Positions 57,246-64,000 of a stretch of DNA of 64,000 nt are shown here, one piece after another; positions within the stretch are counted from its first letter, which is position 1; every line of letters begins with the position of its first letter. A model generated the notes under the pieces. It was given only the letters and a program-made list of their open reading frames with translations. It was not told the origin of the DNA and made no database searches. The DNA lies in assembly GCF_013363995.1 (NCBI RefSeq), contig NZ_JABWGO010000001.1:1-64000 (forward strand), written 5' to 3'. The position numbers and the translations under genes are program-made. The stretch is from Nonomuraea rhodomycinica (GTDB lineage Bacteria > Actinomycetota > Actinomycetes > Streptosporangiales > Streptosporangiaceae).

Positions 57246-58676
57246 TCACAAGATGGCGCCAGGACGGTAGGCCGCCGCCTCCGGATGGGCGCAGACCACC
57301 TCCGCCACCTGCCGCACCACGGCCTCCACCTGCCCGGCCGCCGCACCGGTGAACGACACCCGGTCGGCCAGCAGCGCCTCCAGCGCCGCCCGGTCCAGCG
57401 GGAACCGCTCGTCGGAGGCGAGCCGGTCGAGCAGCTCGTTGTCGGCACCGCGCGAACGCATGTCGAGCGCCGACGCCACCGCGTGCTCCTTGATCAGCTC
57501 GTGCGCCGTCTCGCGGCCCACCCCGGCGCGCACCGCCGCCATCAGCATCTTCGTCGTGGCCAGGAACGGCAGGTAGCGGTCCAGCTCGGCGGCGATCACC
57601 GCCGGGAACGCGCCGAACTCGTCCAGGACCGTCAGCATCGTCTCCACCAGCCCGTCGAAGGCGAAGAACGCGTCCGGCAGCGCCACCCGGCGCACCACCG
57701 AGCACGACACGTCGCCCTCGTTCCACTGGTCGCCGGCCAGCTCCCCCACCATCGAGGCGTAGCCGCGCAGCACCACGGCCAGGCCGTTGACCCGCTCGCA
57801 GGAGCGGGTGTTCATCTTGTGCGGCATCGCCGAGGAGCCGACCTGGCCCTCCTTGAAGCCCTCGGTCACCAGCTCGTGCCCGGCCATCAGCCGGACCGTC
57901 TTGGCCAGCGACGACGGCGCCGCGGCCAGCTGCACCAGCGTCGAGACGACCTCGTAGTCCAGGGAACGCGGGTAGACCTGCCCGACGCTGGTCAGCCGGT
58001 GCTCGAAGCCCAGGTGGGCCGCGACCCGTCCCTCCAGCTCGGCCAGCCGCGACTCCTCGCCGCCGAGCAGGTCGAGCATGTCCTGGGCGGTGCCGACCGG
58101 GCCCTTGATCCCGCGCAGCGGGTAGCGGGCGATGAGCTCCTCCAGCCGGCGGTAGGCGACCAGCAGCTCGTCGGCGGCCGAGGCGAAGCGCTTGCCCAGC
58201 GTGGTGGCCTGCGCCGCCACGTTGTGCGAACGGCCGGCGACCACGCTCTCGCGGTGCTCCTCGGCCAGCGCCGCCAGCCGCGCCAGCAGCGCCACCACCC
58301 GGTCACGCACCAGCAGCAGGCTGTCGCGGATCTGGAGCTGCTCGACGTTCTCGGTCAGGTCGCGCGAGGTCATGCCCTTGTGGACCTGCTCGTGGCCGGC
58401 CAGCGCGTTGAACTCCTCGATGCGGGCCTTGACGTCGTGCCGGGTCACCCGCTCGCGCGCCGCGATCGAGTCGAGGTCGACCTGCTCCAGCACCTTCTCG
58501 TAGTCGGCCGCCGCCTCCTGCGGCACGGCCACCCCCAGCTCGGCCTGGGCGCGCAGCACCGCCAGCCACAGCCGCCGCTCGGCGACGACCTTGTACTCGG
58601 GCGACCACAACCGGGCCAGCTCAGCGGAGGCATAGCGGGCGGCCAGAACATCGGGGATACGCGGCTTCGACGTCAC
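57246..58676 (-). CDS. purB: Adenylosuccinate lyase
   Basis: 476 residues from GTG 58676. The fumarase/aspartase-superfamily signature is VGSSAMPHKMNTRSCERVNGL (SS-x-M-P-x-K-x-N, about residues 280-300). Also seen are RSHNVAAQATTLGKRFA with a catalytic His, HKGMTSRDLTENVEQ and PLRGIKGPVGTAQDM. It converts SAICAR to AICAR and adenylosuccinate to AMP in purine synthesis, as a cytoplasmic tetramer. The N-terminus VTSKPRIPDVLAARYASAEL is typical of actinobacterial PurB. It is the clearest housekeeping gene in the window. Confidence 0.95.
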   Translation of the reverse strand: MTSKPRIPDVLAARYASAELARLWSPEYKVVAERRLWLAVLRAQAELGVAVPQEAAADYEKVLEQVDLDSIAARERVTRHDVKARIEEFNALAGHEQVHKGMTSRDLTENVEQLQIRDSLLLVRDRVVALLARLAALAEEHRESVVAGRSHNVAAQATTLGKRFASAADELLVAYRRLEELIARYPLRGIKGPVGTAQDMLDLLGGEESRLAELEGRVAAHLGFEHRLTSVGQVYPRSLDYEVVSTLVQLAAAPSSLAKTVRLMAGHELVTEGFKEGQVGSSAMPHKMNTRSCERVNGLAVVLRGYASMVGELAGDQWNEGDVSCSVVRRVALPDAFFAFDGLVETMLTVLDEFGAFPAVIAAELDRYLPFLATTKMLMAAVRAGVGRETAHELIKEHAVASALDMRSRGADNELLDRLASDERFPLDRAALEALLADRVSFTGAAAGQVEAVVRQVAEVVCAHPEAAAYRPGAIL

Positions 58677-58792
58677 GTCGGACAAGTCTATGCACTGCCC
58701 GCCCGGCCACCGGCTCCCCCCACCCGCCCGCCCTGTGAGAAGATCCCTCCCAGTTCGCGCCGGTCGGGCATGGAAGGTCATGGAGGGGGACG

Positions 58793-59344
58793 ATGTTCGC
58801 CACATCGCTGGGTGAGGACGGCGCGGAACTGCGCCCGCTGGAGCCATGGCAGGCCGAGGAGTTCCTCGCCCACATCGACCGGGGCCGGGAGTTCATCGGC
58901 CGCTTCGTCGGGCTGCCCGACGTCGTCAAGGACCTCGCCTCCAGCCGCGCCTACCTGCGCTCGTACGCGGAGAAGGCCATGAACGACAAGGGCCGCATCT
59001 TCGGCATCTGGTCCGACGGCAAGCTGGTGGGCGGCGTGATGTTCCGCGTCATGGACCTGCAGCACGGCTCGGCCGAGGCCGGCTGCTGGCTGGAGCCGTC
59101 GGCCGCCGGCAAGGGTCTGGTGACCCGGGCCGCGCGCGCCATCATCGACTGGGGCTTCGCCGAGCGGGGCCTGTACCGGGTGGAGTGGCAGGTCGCGGCG
59201 GGCAACAAGCCCAGCATCGCGGTGGCCCGGCGGCTCGGGATGACCAAGGACGGCGTGCTGCGCAGCAGTTACCTGTACCGGGGGCAGCGGCACGACATCG
59301 AGGTGTGGTCGGTGTTGGCCCCGGAGTGGTCTTCTGACCGCTGA
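58793..59344 (+). CDS. GNAT acetyltransferase, RimL-like
   Basis: 183 residues. Typical RimL blocks: AELRPLEPWQAEEFLAHIDRGREFI, IWSDGKLVGGVMFRVMDLQHGSAEAGCWLEPSAAGKGLVTRAARAIIDWGF (Q/A-G-K-G-L) and YRVEWQVAAGNKPSIAVARRLGMTKDG. Such enzymes acetylate N-terminal amines of ribosomal proteins or drugs. GGAGG lies about ten bases before ATG 58793. It is divergent from purB and is followed directly by the right copy of the 21-bp repeat. Confidence 0.88.
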   Translation: MFATSLGEDGAELRPLEPWQAEEFLAHIDRGREFIGRFVGLPDVVKDLASSRAYLRSYAEKAMNDKGRIFGIWSDGKLVGGVMFRVMDLQHGSAEAGCWLEPSAAGKGLVTRAARAIIDWGFAERGLYRVEWQVAAGNKPSIAVARRLGMTKDGVLRSSYLYRGQRHDIEVWSVLAPEWSSDR

Positions 59345-59345
59345 G

Positions 59346-59366
59346 CGCCTTTACTTTGTAGATTTC
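59346..59366. repeat. Right copy of the 21-bp direct repeat
   Basis: Exact match to 56479-56499, same orientation, one base after the GNAT stop (59342-59344). The two copies enclose GNAT-purB-GNAT, 2867 bases apart. Confidence 0.85.
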
Positions 59367-59445
59367 TAGGAGGGCGTCCGGGCGCGGTCGGCGACCGGAC
59401 GCTATCCCCCCACGAAAGTGACCAGCCAGTCCAGCCGCAGGACGA

Positions 59446-59462
59446 CTGAGATATCAGCAACC
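59446..59462. promoter_or_regulatory. 17-bp site before the GntR gene, shared with 60948-60964
   Basis: CTGAGATATCAGCAACC, with CTGA...TCAG symmetry, ends 31 bases before the GntR start. The same 17 bases occur at 60948-60964 in the promoter of the isochorismatase-like gene. This is the probable GntR operator. Confidence 0.65.
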
Positions 59463-59493
59463 CATCAATGAAGCCGGATGACATACTGGGCGG

Positions 59494-60252
59494 ATGCCTG
59501 ATGTCGAGCCCGCCACCCGCGGGATGCTTCACGTCCCCGCGCTGCTGCTGGTCGGCGAGGAAGAGGGCGACCTCGACCGCACCGCCCAGGCCTACCGGGC
59601 GATCAGGCGCCAGATCATCGACCTGACGCTGCCGCCCGGCAGCAGCTTCAGCGAGGCGTCCCTCGCGCGGCAGTGGCGCATCAGCAAGACGCCGGTGCGC
59701 GAGGCGCTCGCCCGGCTGAGGCGCGACGGGCTCGTCGACGCGCTCCCGCGCGCCGGCTACGTGGTCAGCCCGATCACGCTCCAGGACACCGACGACCTGT
59801 GCGCCCTGCGGACGGTCCTGTCGGTCGAGGCCGCCGCCACCGCCGCGCGCCGGGGCGTGGAGGCGCCGGCGCTGGAACGGCTCGGCGCGCTGGCGAAGGT
59901 GCCCTTCGCGCTGGCGGCGGGCGAGGTGGGGCTGGAGGAGTCGCTGCGGGCCGCGATCGAGTTCGAGGCCGTCATCGCCGACTCCAGCGGCAACAGCCGG
60001 CTCGGCAAGGCGATCGTGGACGTGCTCGACGAACTCGAGCGGGTCCTGCGGATGGCCGCCTTGATCGCTCCCGAGGCCGCGAGCCCGCCCGGCGAACTGG
60101 AGGCCGTCCACGAGCGGCTGCGCGCCCGCGATCCGGACGGCGCCCGCGCGGCCATGCGCCGGCGGTGCGAGCGCGTGCATCACGACGTGCTCCGGGTCCT
60201 GGCGACAAGCGTCTCCGTCAGCAGGGCGCCCATCGAGATGCCGGCGCCGTGA
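59494..60252 (+). CDS. GntR-family regulator, FCD subfamily
   Basis: 252 residues. The wHTH is AYRAIRRQIIDLTLPPGSSFSEASLARQWRISKTPVREALARLRRDGLVDALPRAGYVV (about 33-92). The FCD ligand domain follows, with metal-binding residues in the DLCALRTVLSVEAAATAARRG and LEAVHERLRARDPDGARAAM...H regions. FCD regulators respond to organic acids. Its likely targets are itself and the isochorismatase-like gene, both preceded by the same 17-bp site. Confidence 0.9.
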   Translation: MPDVEPATRGMLHVPALLLVGEEEGDLDRTAQAYRAIRRQIIDLTLPPGSSFSEASLARQWRISKTPVREALARLRRDGLVDALPRAGYVVSPITLQDTDDLCALRTVLSVEAAATAARRGVEAPALERLGALAKVPFALAAGEVGLEESLRAAIEFEAVIADSSGNSRLGKAIVDVLDELERVLRMAALIAPEAASPPGELEAVHERLRARDPDGARAAMRRRCERVHHDVLRVLATSVSVSRAPIEMPAP

Positions 60253-60274
60253 CCCGGCGACGCGGCGTTCACGG

Positions 60275-60826
60275 TCATGCTCCTCCGTGCCAGGCGGCGC
60301 AGGTCACGACCTCGAACCCGCGGCTGGGGAAGACGGCGTCCATGAAGAAGTCGTGCATCGCCTGATCGGCGTCGGCGCACCCGTCGCGCAGCACGGTCAG
60401 CCCGTAGCCGCGGTCGGCCGCGTCGTAGCAGGTCGCGGCCACCATCGCGCTGGTCGCGACGCCCGCGACCGCGAGGGTGTCGACGCCGCGCGCGCGGAGC
60501 ACGAGGTCGAGGTCCGTGCCGGCGAACGCGCTGGCGCGGCGCTTGAGCACCACCACGTCCTCCTCGGTGACGGGCAGGTCGATCTCGGTTCCGGCCGTCC
60601 CCTCGTGGAAGGCGTCCCCCGCTTCGTAGAACGCGCGCATCAGCGCGCTTCCCGGCGGCACGTCGGCTCCGTTGCCCCGGAAGGCGAAGTGCACGAACAC
60701 CACGAGCGCGCCGGCCGCGCGGGCGCGCGGGAGCAGGTCGCTGAGCGGCGGCACGACCCGCTGGGCGAAGGGGTAACTGCCGGTGATGCCCCGCTGGATG
60801 TCGCCGATGATGAGTGCGGTGGTCAC
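60275..60826 (-). CDS. Isochorismatase-family hydrolase
   Basis: 183 residues from GTG 60826 (GGGAGTC upstream). The Asp of the triad is in LIIGDIQRGITGSYPFA, the Lys in VVVLKRRASAFAGTDLDLVL and the C-terminal block is VAGVATSAMVAATCYDAADRGYGLTVLRDGCADA. The usual nucleophilic Cys (just after the A-T-S) is Ala/Met here, as in isochorismatases that work without it. A cytoplasmic hydrolase of amide, hydroxamate or enol-ether bonds. It converges with the GntR gene and carries the same operator upstream. Confidence 0.85.
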   Translation of the reverse strand: MTTALIIGDIQRGITGSYPFAQRVVPPLSDLLPRARAAGALVVFVHFAFRGNGADVPPGSALMRAFYEAGDAFHEGTAGTEIDLPVTEEDVVVLKRRASAFAGTDLDLVLRARGVDTLAVAGVATSAMVAATCYDAADRGYGLTVLRDGCADADQAMHDFFMDAVFPSRGFEVVTCAAWHGGA

Positions 60827-60947
60827 GAAAGACTCCCGTCGAGTATGTCCATCTGGTGCCCTGCGCTCGGCAGGATGACGACGCCGGCCATCAGACGATC
60901 GCGGGATCTCCTTGGGCTGAGCCATCTGGGATCACAGTAGGAGAGAG

Positions 60948-60964
60948 CTGAGATATCAGCAACC
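60948..60964. promoter_or_regulatory. Second 17-bp GntR-type site
   Basis: Identical to 59446-59462 and placed about 120 bases upstream of the isochorismatase-like start, so both genes should share one regulator. Confidence 0.65.
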
Positions 60965-61022
60965 GCCTCGGTGGCCAGGTCCCTGACCGTGCTCCCGGCC
61001 GGGCCCCGCCGTAGCAGGCCGC

Positions 61023-62408
61023 TCAGGGGAGGCGTCGTACGGCGTCGGTGACCGTGCCGTCCGTCATCTCGGCGGAGAGCTTGTACGCGCGGGATCTCAC
61101 CTCGGCGGAGAACCAGCGGACGCCGCCCGGACCGCCCGCCGGACCGAGCGGAAGCTCTGCCGAGGTGCCATCCGGGTAGCTGACGCGGACCTTCCGCACC
61201 CCGGTCCCCGCGAAGCCGATGAGGACGTTGTCGCTGGGCAGGTCGAGCTCCATCACGTCATGCATGATCGTCAGCGGCACCCGGCCGTACGCCGGTTTCC
61301 ACGACGCGAAGCTCCCGCCGCCACCGTCCACGATCTCGTCGCGACGGGAGAGCACGCGCACGGCGTACGTGAAGGTTCCCTTCCGCAGTCCGGCGCTCAT
61401 GGCCCAGGCCCGTTCGGCGTTCCTGCCGTGCGTGACGACCCGCATCGGGCGGTTCTCCTCGTCGGCCGGCGGGAACAGCAGGTCGGGAGGGTAGTCCAGG
61501 ATCCGGTCACGCGCCCGCTCGACGGCTTCGGGGCCGGCGGGACGCAGATCTCGTACGAACGCGTCCACCACCTCGTCGGCCAGCCCCAGCGCGGACACCT
61601 TGACGATCACCCCGTTCTCCCGCCAGAGCCGGACCTTGGGCCTCATGAGGGCCGGATCCCTGTGCGCCCAGTCCGCTCTGAGCGATCCGCCGTCCAGGAG
61701 GTCGCCCCCCGCCAGGCCGGTGGTGCCGCGGATCTCCCGAGGCTCTCCCATGACCGTGGCGCCGGCGAGAATCTCCGTGCCGGCGTCGCCGGGCAACTGG
61801 CTGACGGAGACTCTGGCGCGCGCCCGCCGGTTGGTCCAGACCTGCTCCGTTCCGCCCAGCTCGGCCTGCCAGCCGGTGATCGGCAGCGAGCCGGTCCTGA
61901 CGAGCTCCAGCCCCTTCGGCAGGTGCGCGGCGTCGATCCGGGGCCGTCGCAGATCCGCTGTCACTCCGTCGGCCGCCCGGATCAGCTCGGCGTCCGACAG
62001 GCCGTGGCCCAGCACCGCGAACGACTCGAAGGCCTCGCTCGTCGTGGCCGGCCAGGTGATCCAGCGGTGCTCTCCCGATCCGCCCATGGTGGCCCCGTGT
62101 CCGTCCAGCTTGACCGGCTTTCCCCCGTACGGCTGATCCCAGTCCTCCGACTCCGTCACCAGGACGGCCAGCGTCCTGGTGACGGACGTGCCGCCTTCCG
62201 CGTACGCCGTGACCGGATCCTGCTCGGCGTCCGATGTGACCAGTTGCTCCAGGTGGAGGTCTCCCGGCCGTTCCGGGAGGAGCAGCGCCGCGGAAGGCCG
62301 GCCAGGGGTGGGCGCAGGATCGGCCCGCCGGACGTCCGCCGCTTTGCCGCCGCACCCGGCGCTCAGGACGATGAGGGCAGCCGCCACGAAACCAAGGAAG
62401 GATCTCAC
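61023..62408 (-). CDS. Large lipoprotein of unknown function
   Basis: 461 residues from GTG 62408. Start VRSFLGFVAAALIVLSAGCGG has a lipobox LSAGC; it is a membrane-anchored outside protein. The mature part has two or three repeated beta-rich blocks (RTLAVLVTESEDWDQPYGG; FESFAVLGHGLSDAELIRAADG; EVVDAFVRDLRPAG) and a C-terminal immunoglobulin-like stretch (VRKVRVSYPDGTSAELPLGPAGG). The family is not recognised. It follows the MFS gene on the same strand, 71 bases downstream. Confidence 0.7.
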   Translation of the reverse strand: MRSFLGFVAAALIVLSAGCGGKAADVRRADPAPTPGRPSAALLLPERPGDLHLEQLVTSDAEQDPVTAYAEGGTSVTRTLAVLVTESEDWDQPYGGKPVKLDGHGATMGGSGEHRWITWPATTSEAFESFAVLGHGLSDAELIRAADGVTADLRRPRIDAAHLPKGLELVRTGSLPITGWQAELGGTEQVWTNRRARARVSVSQLPGDAGTEILAGATVMGEPREIRGTTGLAGGDLLDGGSLRADWAHRDPALMRPKVRLWRENGVIVKVSALGLADEVVDAFVRDLRPAGPEAVERARDRILDYPPDLLFPPADEENRPMRVVTHGRNAERAWAMSAGLRKGTFTYAVRVLSRRDEIVDGGGGSFASWKPAYGRVPLTIMHDVMELDLPSDNVLIGFAGTGVRKVRVSYPDGTSAELPLGPAGGPGGVRWFSAEVRSRAYKLSAEMTDGTVTDAVRRLP

Positions 62409-62478
62409 TCGTGCTTCGACGCGATCTCCCGCGCGAGAGTTCCCGCCGGACCTTCCGCGCGCGAGTTCCCGCCGGACG

Positions 62479-63759
62479 TCAGCGCGCCTTCGCGCTCGCG
62501 CCGGCCGGTACGGGTACGCCGGGGACGGACGCCGCTGCGGGGCGATGCCTCCGGGCGACCGCCGCCGCGCCGGTGCCGCCGGCGACGAACAGCGCGGCCA
62601 GCGCGAGCCAGCCCACGGTCTCGTGTTCGATGGCGGTGGCGGTGACGAGCACCGGTGAGACCATGGCGGCGATCGCGTAGCCGGTCTGGCTGAGGCCCTG
62701 GTAGGCGCCGGCGTTGCGCTGGTCGGCCAGTTCGAAGGCCATGCTCCAGCCGCCCGCCTCCCCCAGGATCTCGCCGAAGGCGTGGGCGAGCCCCGCCAGG
62801 ACGAGCAGGACACAGGCGGTGACCACGTCGCCGTGGCCCGCCAGCGCGTACAGCCCGCATGCGAGCGCCAGCAGCCACGACGCGCGCCGGACGGCGATCC
62901 CGGCGCGACGCACGTCGTGGACGCCGCGCGAGACCCGCACCTGGAGCACCGCCACGACCACGGTGTTGAGGACGAGCAGCACGGACACGACGGCGGTGGG
63001 GGCGGCGGTGGTGGCGACCCAGAGCGGGACACCGACGGTCAGCAGGCCGAACTGCACGGCCACGACGGCGTTGCACGCCACGCTCGCCAGATACGTACGG
63101 TCCTTGAGCGGTGAGGGTCCCCCCGCTGAGGTGCCGGCCGCCCGGTCCTCGACCGGGGCGACCATCCGGGCCGGAAGCTCCGGCACCCGGGATCCGAGCC
63201 GCGCCAGCGGCACCGCGGCCGCCAGCAGCAGCACCCCGGAGGCGGTCATCGCGGCCTGGTAGGCCACGGCGGTGCCCGTCAGGAGCGCCGCGGCGGCGGC
63301 CAGAGTGCCCAGGCCGATGAAGACGTTCGTGACCACGCGCATCCGCGCCCGGACCACCACCCGTTCCGCGCCGGTGTACCACCGGGCCAGCATCGTCTGC
63401 TTCGACGTGCCGCTCGCCGAGCGCATCACCGCGGCCACGCAGGCGACCAGGGTGAACACGACGGCGTCCGAGGCGAGCGGGTAGGCGAGCATCGCCAGGC
63501 CGTTGAGGACCGTCGCCACCGCCTGGACGCGATGCGCGCCGACCCGGTCGGCCAGCCGCCCCGACGCGTACGAGGCCAGCACGCCGGCGCCGCCCGCGAT
63601 GCCCAGCCCCAGGCCCACCTTCGTCGCGCCGAGTCCGATGACCAGCGTGAAGTACAGCGTGCTGACGGTGTAGAAGACGCCGCTGGACAGCGCGAACGCC
63701 ATCGTGCTGAGAGTCAGGGAGCGGCCGACACGGTCTTCGGGGAAGAAGGTTCGGATCAC
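62479..63759 (-). CDS. MFS transporter, 12 helices
   Basis: About 426 residues. Twelve hydrophobic helices are seen, beginning LTLSTMAFALSSGVFYTVST. The loop 2-3 motif is SYASGRLADRVGAHRV (G-R-x-x-D-R-x-G). A Ser/Gly-rich loop separates the halves. It looks like a drug/metabolite exporter of the MFS_1 group. GTG 63759 (VIRTFFPED) is favoured over a TTG at 63795 because the latter lies close to the divergent operator. It is divergent from an ArsR-type regulator and presumably repressed by it. Confidence 0.88.
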   Translation of the reverse strand: MIRTFFPEDRVGRSLTLSTMAFALSSGVFYTVSTLYFTLVIGLGATKVGLGLGIAGGAGVLASYASGRLADRVGAHRVQAVATVLNGLAMLAYPLASDAVVFTLVACVAAVMRSASGTSKQTMLARWYTGAERVVVRARMRVVTNVFIGLGTLAAAAALLTGTAVAYQAAMTASGVLLLAAAVPLARLGSRVPELPARMVAPVEDRAAGTSAGGPSPLKDRTYLASVACNAVVAVQFGLLTVGVPLWVATTAAPTAVVSVLLVLNTVVVAVLQVRVSRGVHDVRRAGIAVRRASWLLALACGLYALAGHGDVVTACVLLVLAGLAHAFGEILGEAGGWSMAFELADQRNAGAYQGLSQTGYAIAAMVSPVLVTATAIEHETVGWLALAALFVAGGTGAAAVARRHRPAAASVPGVPVPAGASAKAR

Positions 63760-63797
63760 GCCCCGTTTCTCTCGCACCCGGGCGACGCGAACCAATG

Positions 63798-63816
63798 ATG
63801 TAGCGTATGGCTACAT
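63798..63816. promoter_or_regulatory. Perfect dyad over the ArsR start
   Basis: ATGTAGC (63798-63804), GTATG, GCTACAT (63810-63816): exact 7-bp arms. It overlaps the ATG at 63815-63817 and sits 39 bases from the MFS start. It has the shape of an ArsR operator. Confidence 0.65.
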
Positions 63817-64000
63817 GGTCGCCGTCCGCAGCGGTGGGGTCATCGCGTACGAGCTCGCCGGGATGGACGTCGCCGACGTGCGCTTCGCCGCCTCCCCGAT
63901 CAACGAGCTCACCCTGTCACTGCGCACGTTCCGGGACCCCGGACGCTATCCCGTGCACCTGCCCTGGCTGCGGCGCACGGAGCACCTGCGATCCGGGCTC
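63815..64000 (+). CDS. ArsR-like regulator, N-terminal fragment (DUF5937 type)
   Basis: 62 codons before the window ends. It reads MVAVRSGGVIAYELAGMDVADVRFAASPINELTLSLRTFRDPGRYP, matching the N-terminal DUF5937-like segment that precedes the winged helix in a class of actinobacterial ArsR regulators. The DNA-binding part lies beyond 64000. It is divergent from the MFS exporter and has a dyad over its own start, so it likely represses both genes. Confidence 0.75.
   Translation, partial: MVAVRSGGVIAYELAGMDVADVRFAASPINELTLSLRTFRDPGRYPVHLPWLRRTEHLRSGL

Noticed and set aside
56479-59366. Insertion sequence or transposon between the 21-bp repeats
   Set aside because: The block holds purB and two GNAT genes and no transposase; the repeats are direct and lack inverted ends.
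1-64000. CRISPR array, tRNA, rRNA or biosynthetic megasynthase
   Set aside because: No regular spaced repeats, no cloverleaf with a CCA end, no rRNA-like sequence, and no NRPS/PKS domains were seen.

Overview
The window is about 64 kb of very GC-rich DNA with dense, short-spaced genes, GTG/TTG starts, strong GC bias at third codon positions, many MerR/TetR/XRE regulators, lipoproteins and Sec-exported proteins, an ECF41-type sigma factor and a DrrAB-like ABC exporter. This is typical of a filamentous actinomycete. Family content suggests Streptosporangiales (a Nonomuraea or Streptosporangium relative), but that is inference; there is no rRNA or tRNA to place it. Most of the window looks like an accessory chromosome-arm region: only purB (57.2-58.7 kb) and perhaps the methionine aminopeptidase are core functions.

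Layout. 0-9 kb: end of a BBE-type oxidoreductase, two broken MFS exporters on either side of a MerR-PP2C fusion, an HD protein, an aminotransferase divergent from an XRE-cupin regulator, a TetX-like FAD monooxygenase behind a perfect dyad, a RibD-type reductase and an SDR remnant. 9-12.5 kb: secreted ricin-type lectin, GNAT and PhyH dioxygenase coupled by a GTGA overlap, secreted beta-helix protein. 12.5-18.3 kb: S41 lipoprotein protease, ABC ATPase and FtsX permease, divergent from a two-component pair whose two genes are read here as one ORF. 18.3-24.1 kb: radical SAM SPL-family protein, a flavin oxidase with a membrane ABM protein, guanine-deaminase-like enzyme, GNAT-DUF952, and a MerR with its small partner. 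24.2-32.2 kb: DinB, FAD amine oxidase, secreted metzincin with a secreted companion, then a decayed riboflavin locus (FMN riboswitch, broken ribE, broken ribB) joined to an enoyl-CoA hydratase remnant, two L7/L12-C-terminal-like membrane proteins and a LOG protein.

32.5-37 kb holds an unusual set: an orphan hypX, an XRE-domain-fused MurA homologue with its own dyad operator, and a tyrosine recombinase. 37-45 kb: an APH-like kinase, a secreted cysteine peptide, a TetR/SDR divergon with a large nested dyad, a GlxA-type AraC regulator, a dienelactone hydrolase, and an ECF41 sigma with its usual carboxymuconolactone decarboxylase/NmrA partners. 45-51 kb: XRE/methionine aminopeptidase divergon, a MerR-GyrI gene overlapping a lone GyrI-like gene, a TipA-like regulator, a PPOX protein, an ankyrin protein, a GNAT and an antitoxin-like protein. 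51-54 kb: TetR-controlled DrrAB exporter, and a broken ankyrin gene. 54-64 kb: lipoproteins, DUF4037, a GNAT-purB-GNAT block bracketed by an exact 21-bp direct repeat, a GntR regulator sharing a 17-bp site with an isochorismatase-like gene, and an MFS exporter divergent from an ArsR-type regulator.

Two themes run through the window. First, many genes carry internal deletions or frameshifts (two MFS, SDR, MerR, enoyl-CoA hydratase, ribE, ribB, ankyrin, and the regulator-kinase fusion). This means either an eroding region or assembly error. Second, short tandem duplications (16-19 bp) sit exactly at the 3' ends of convergent gene pairs at three places.
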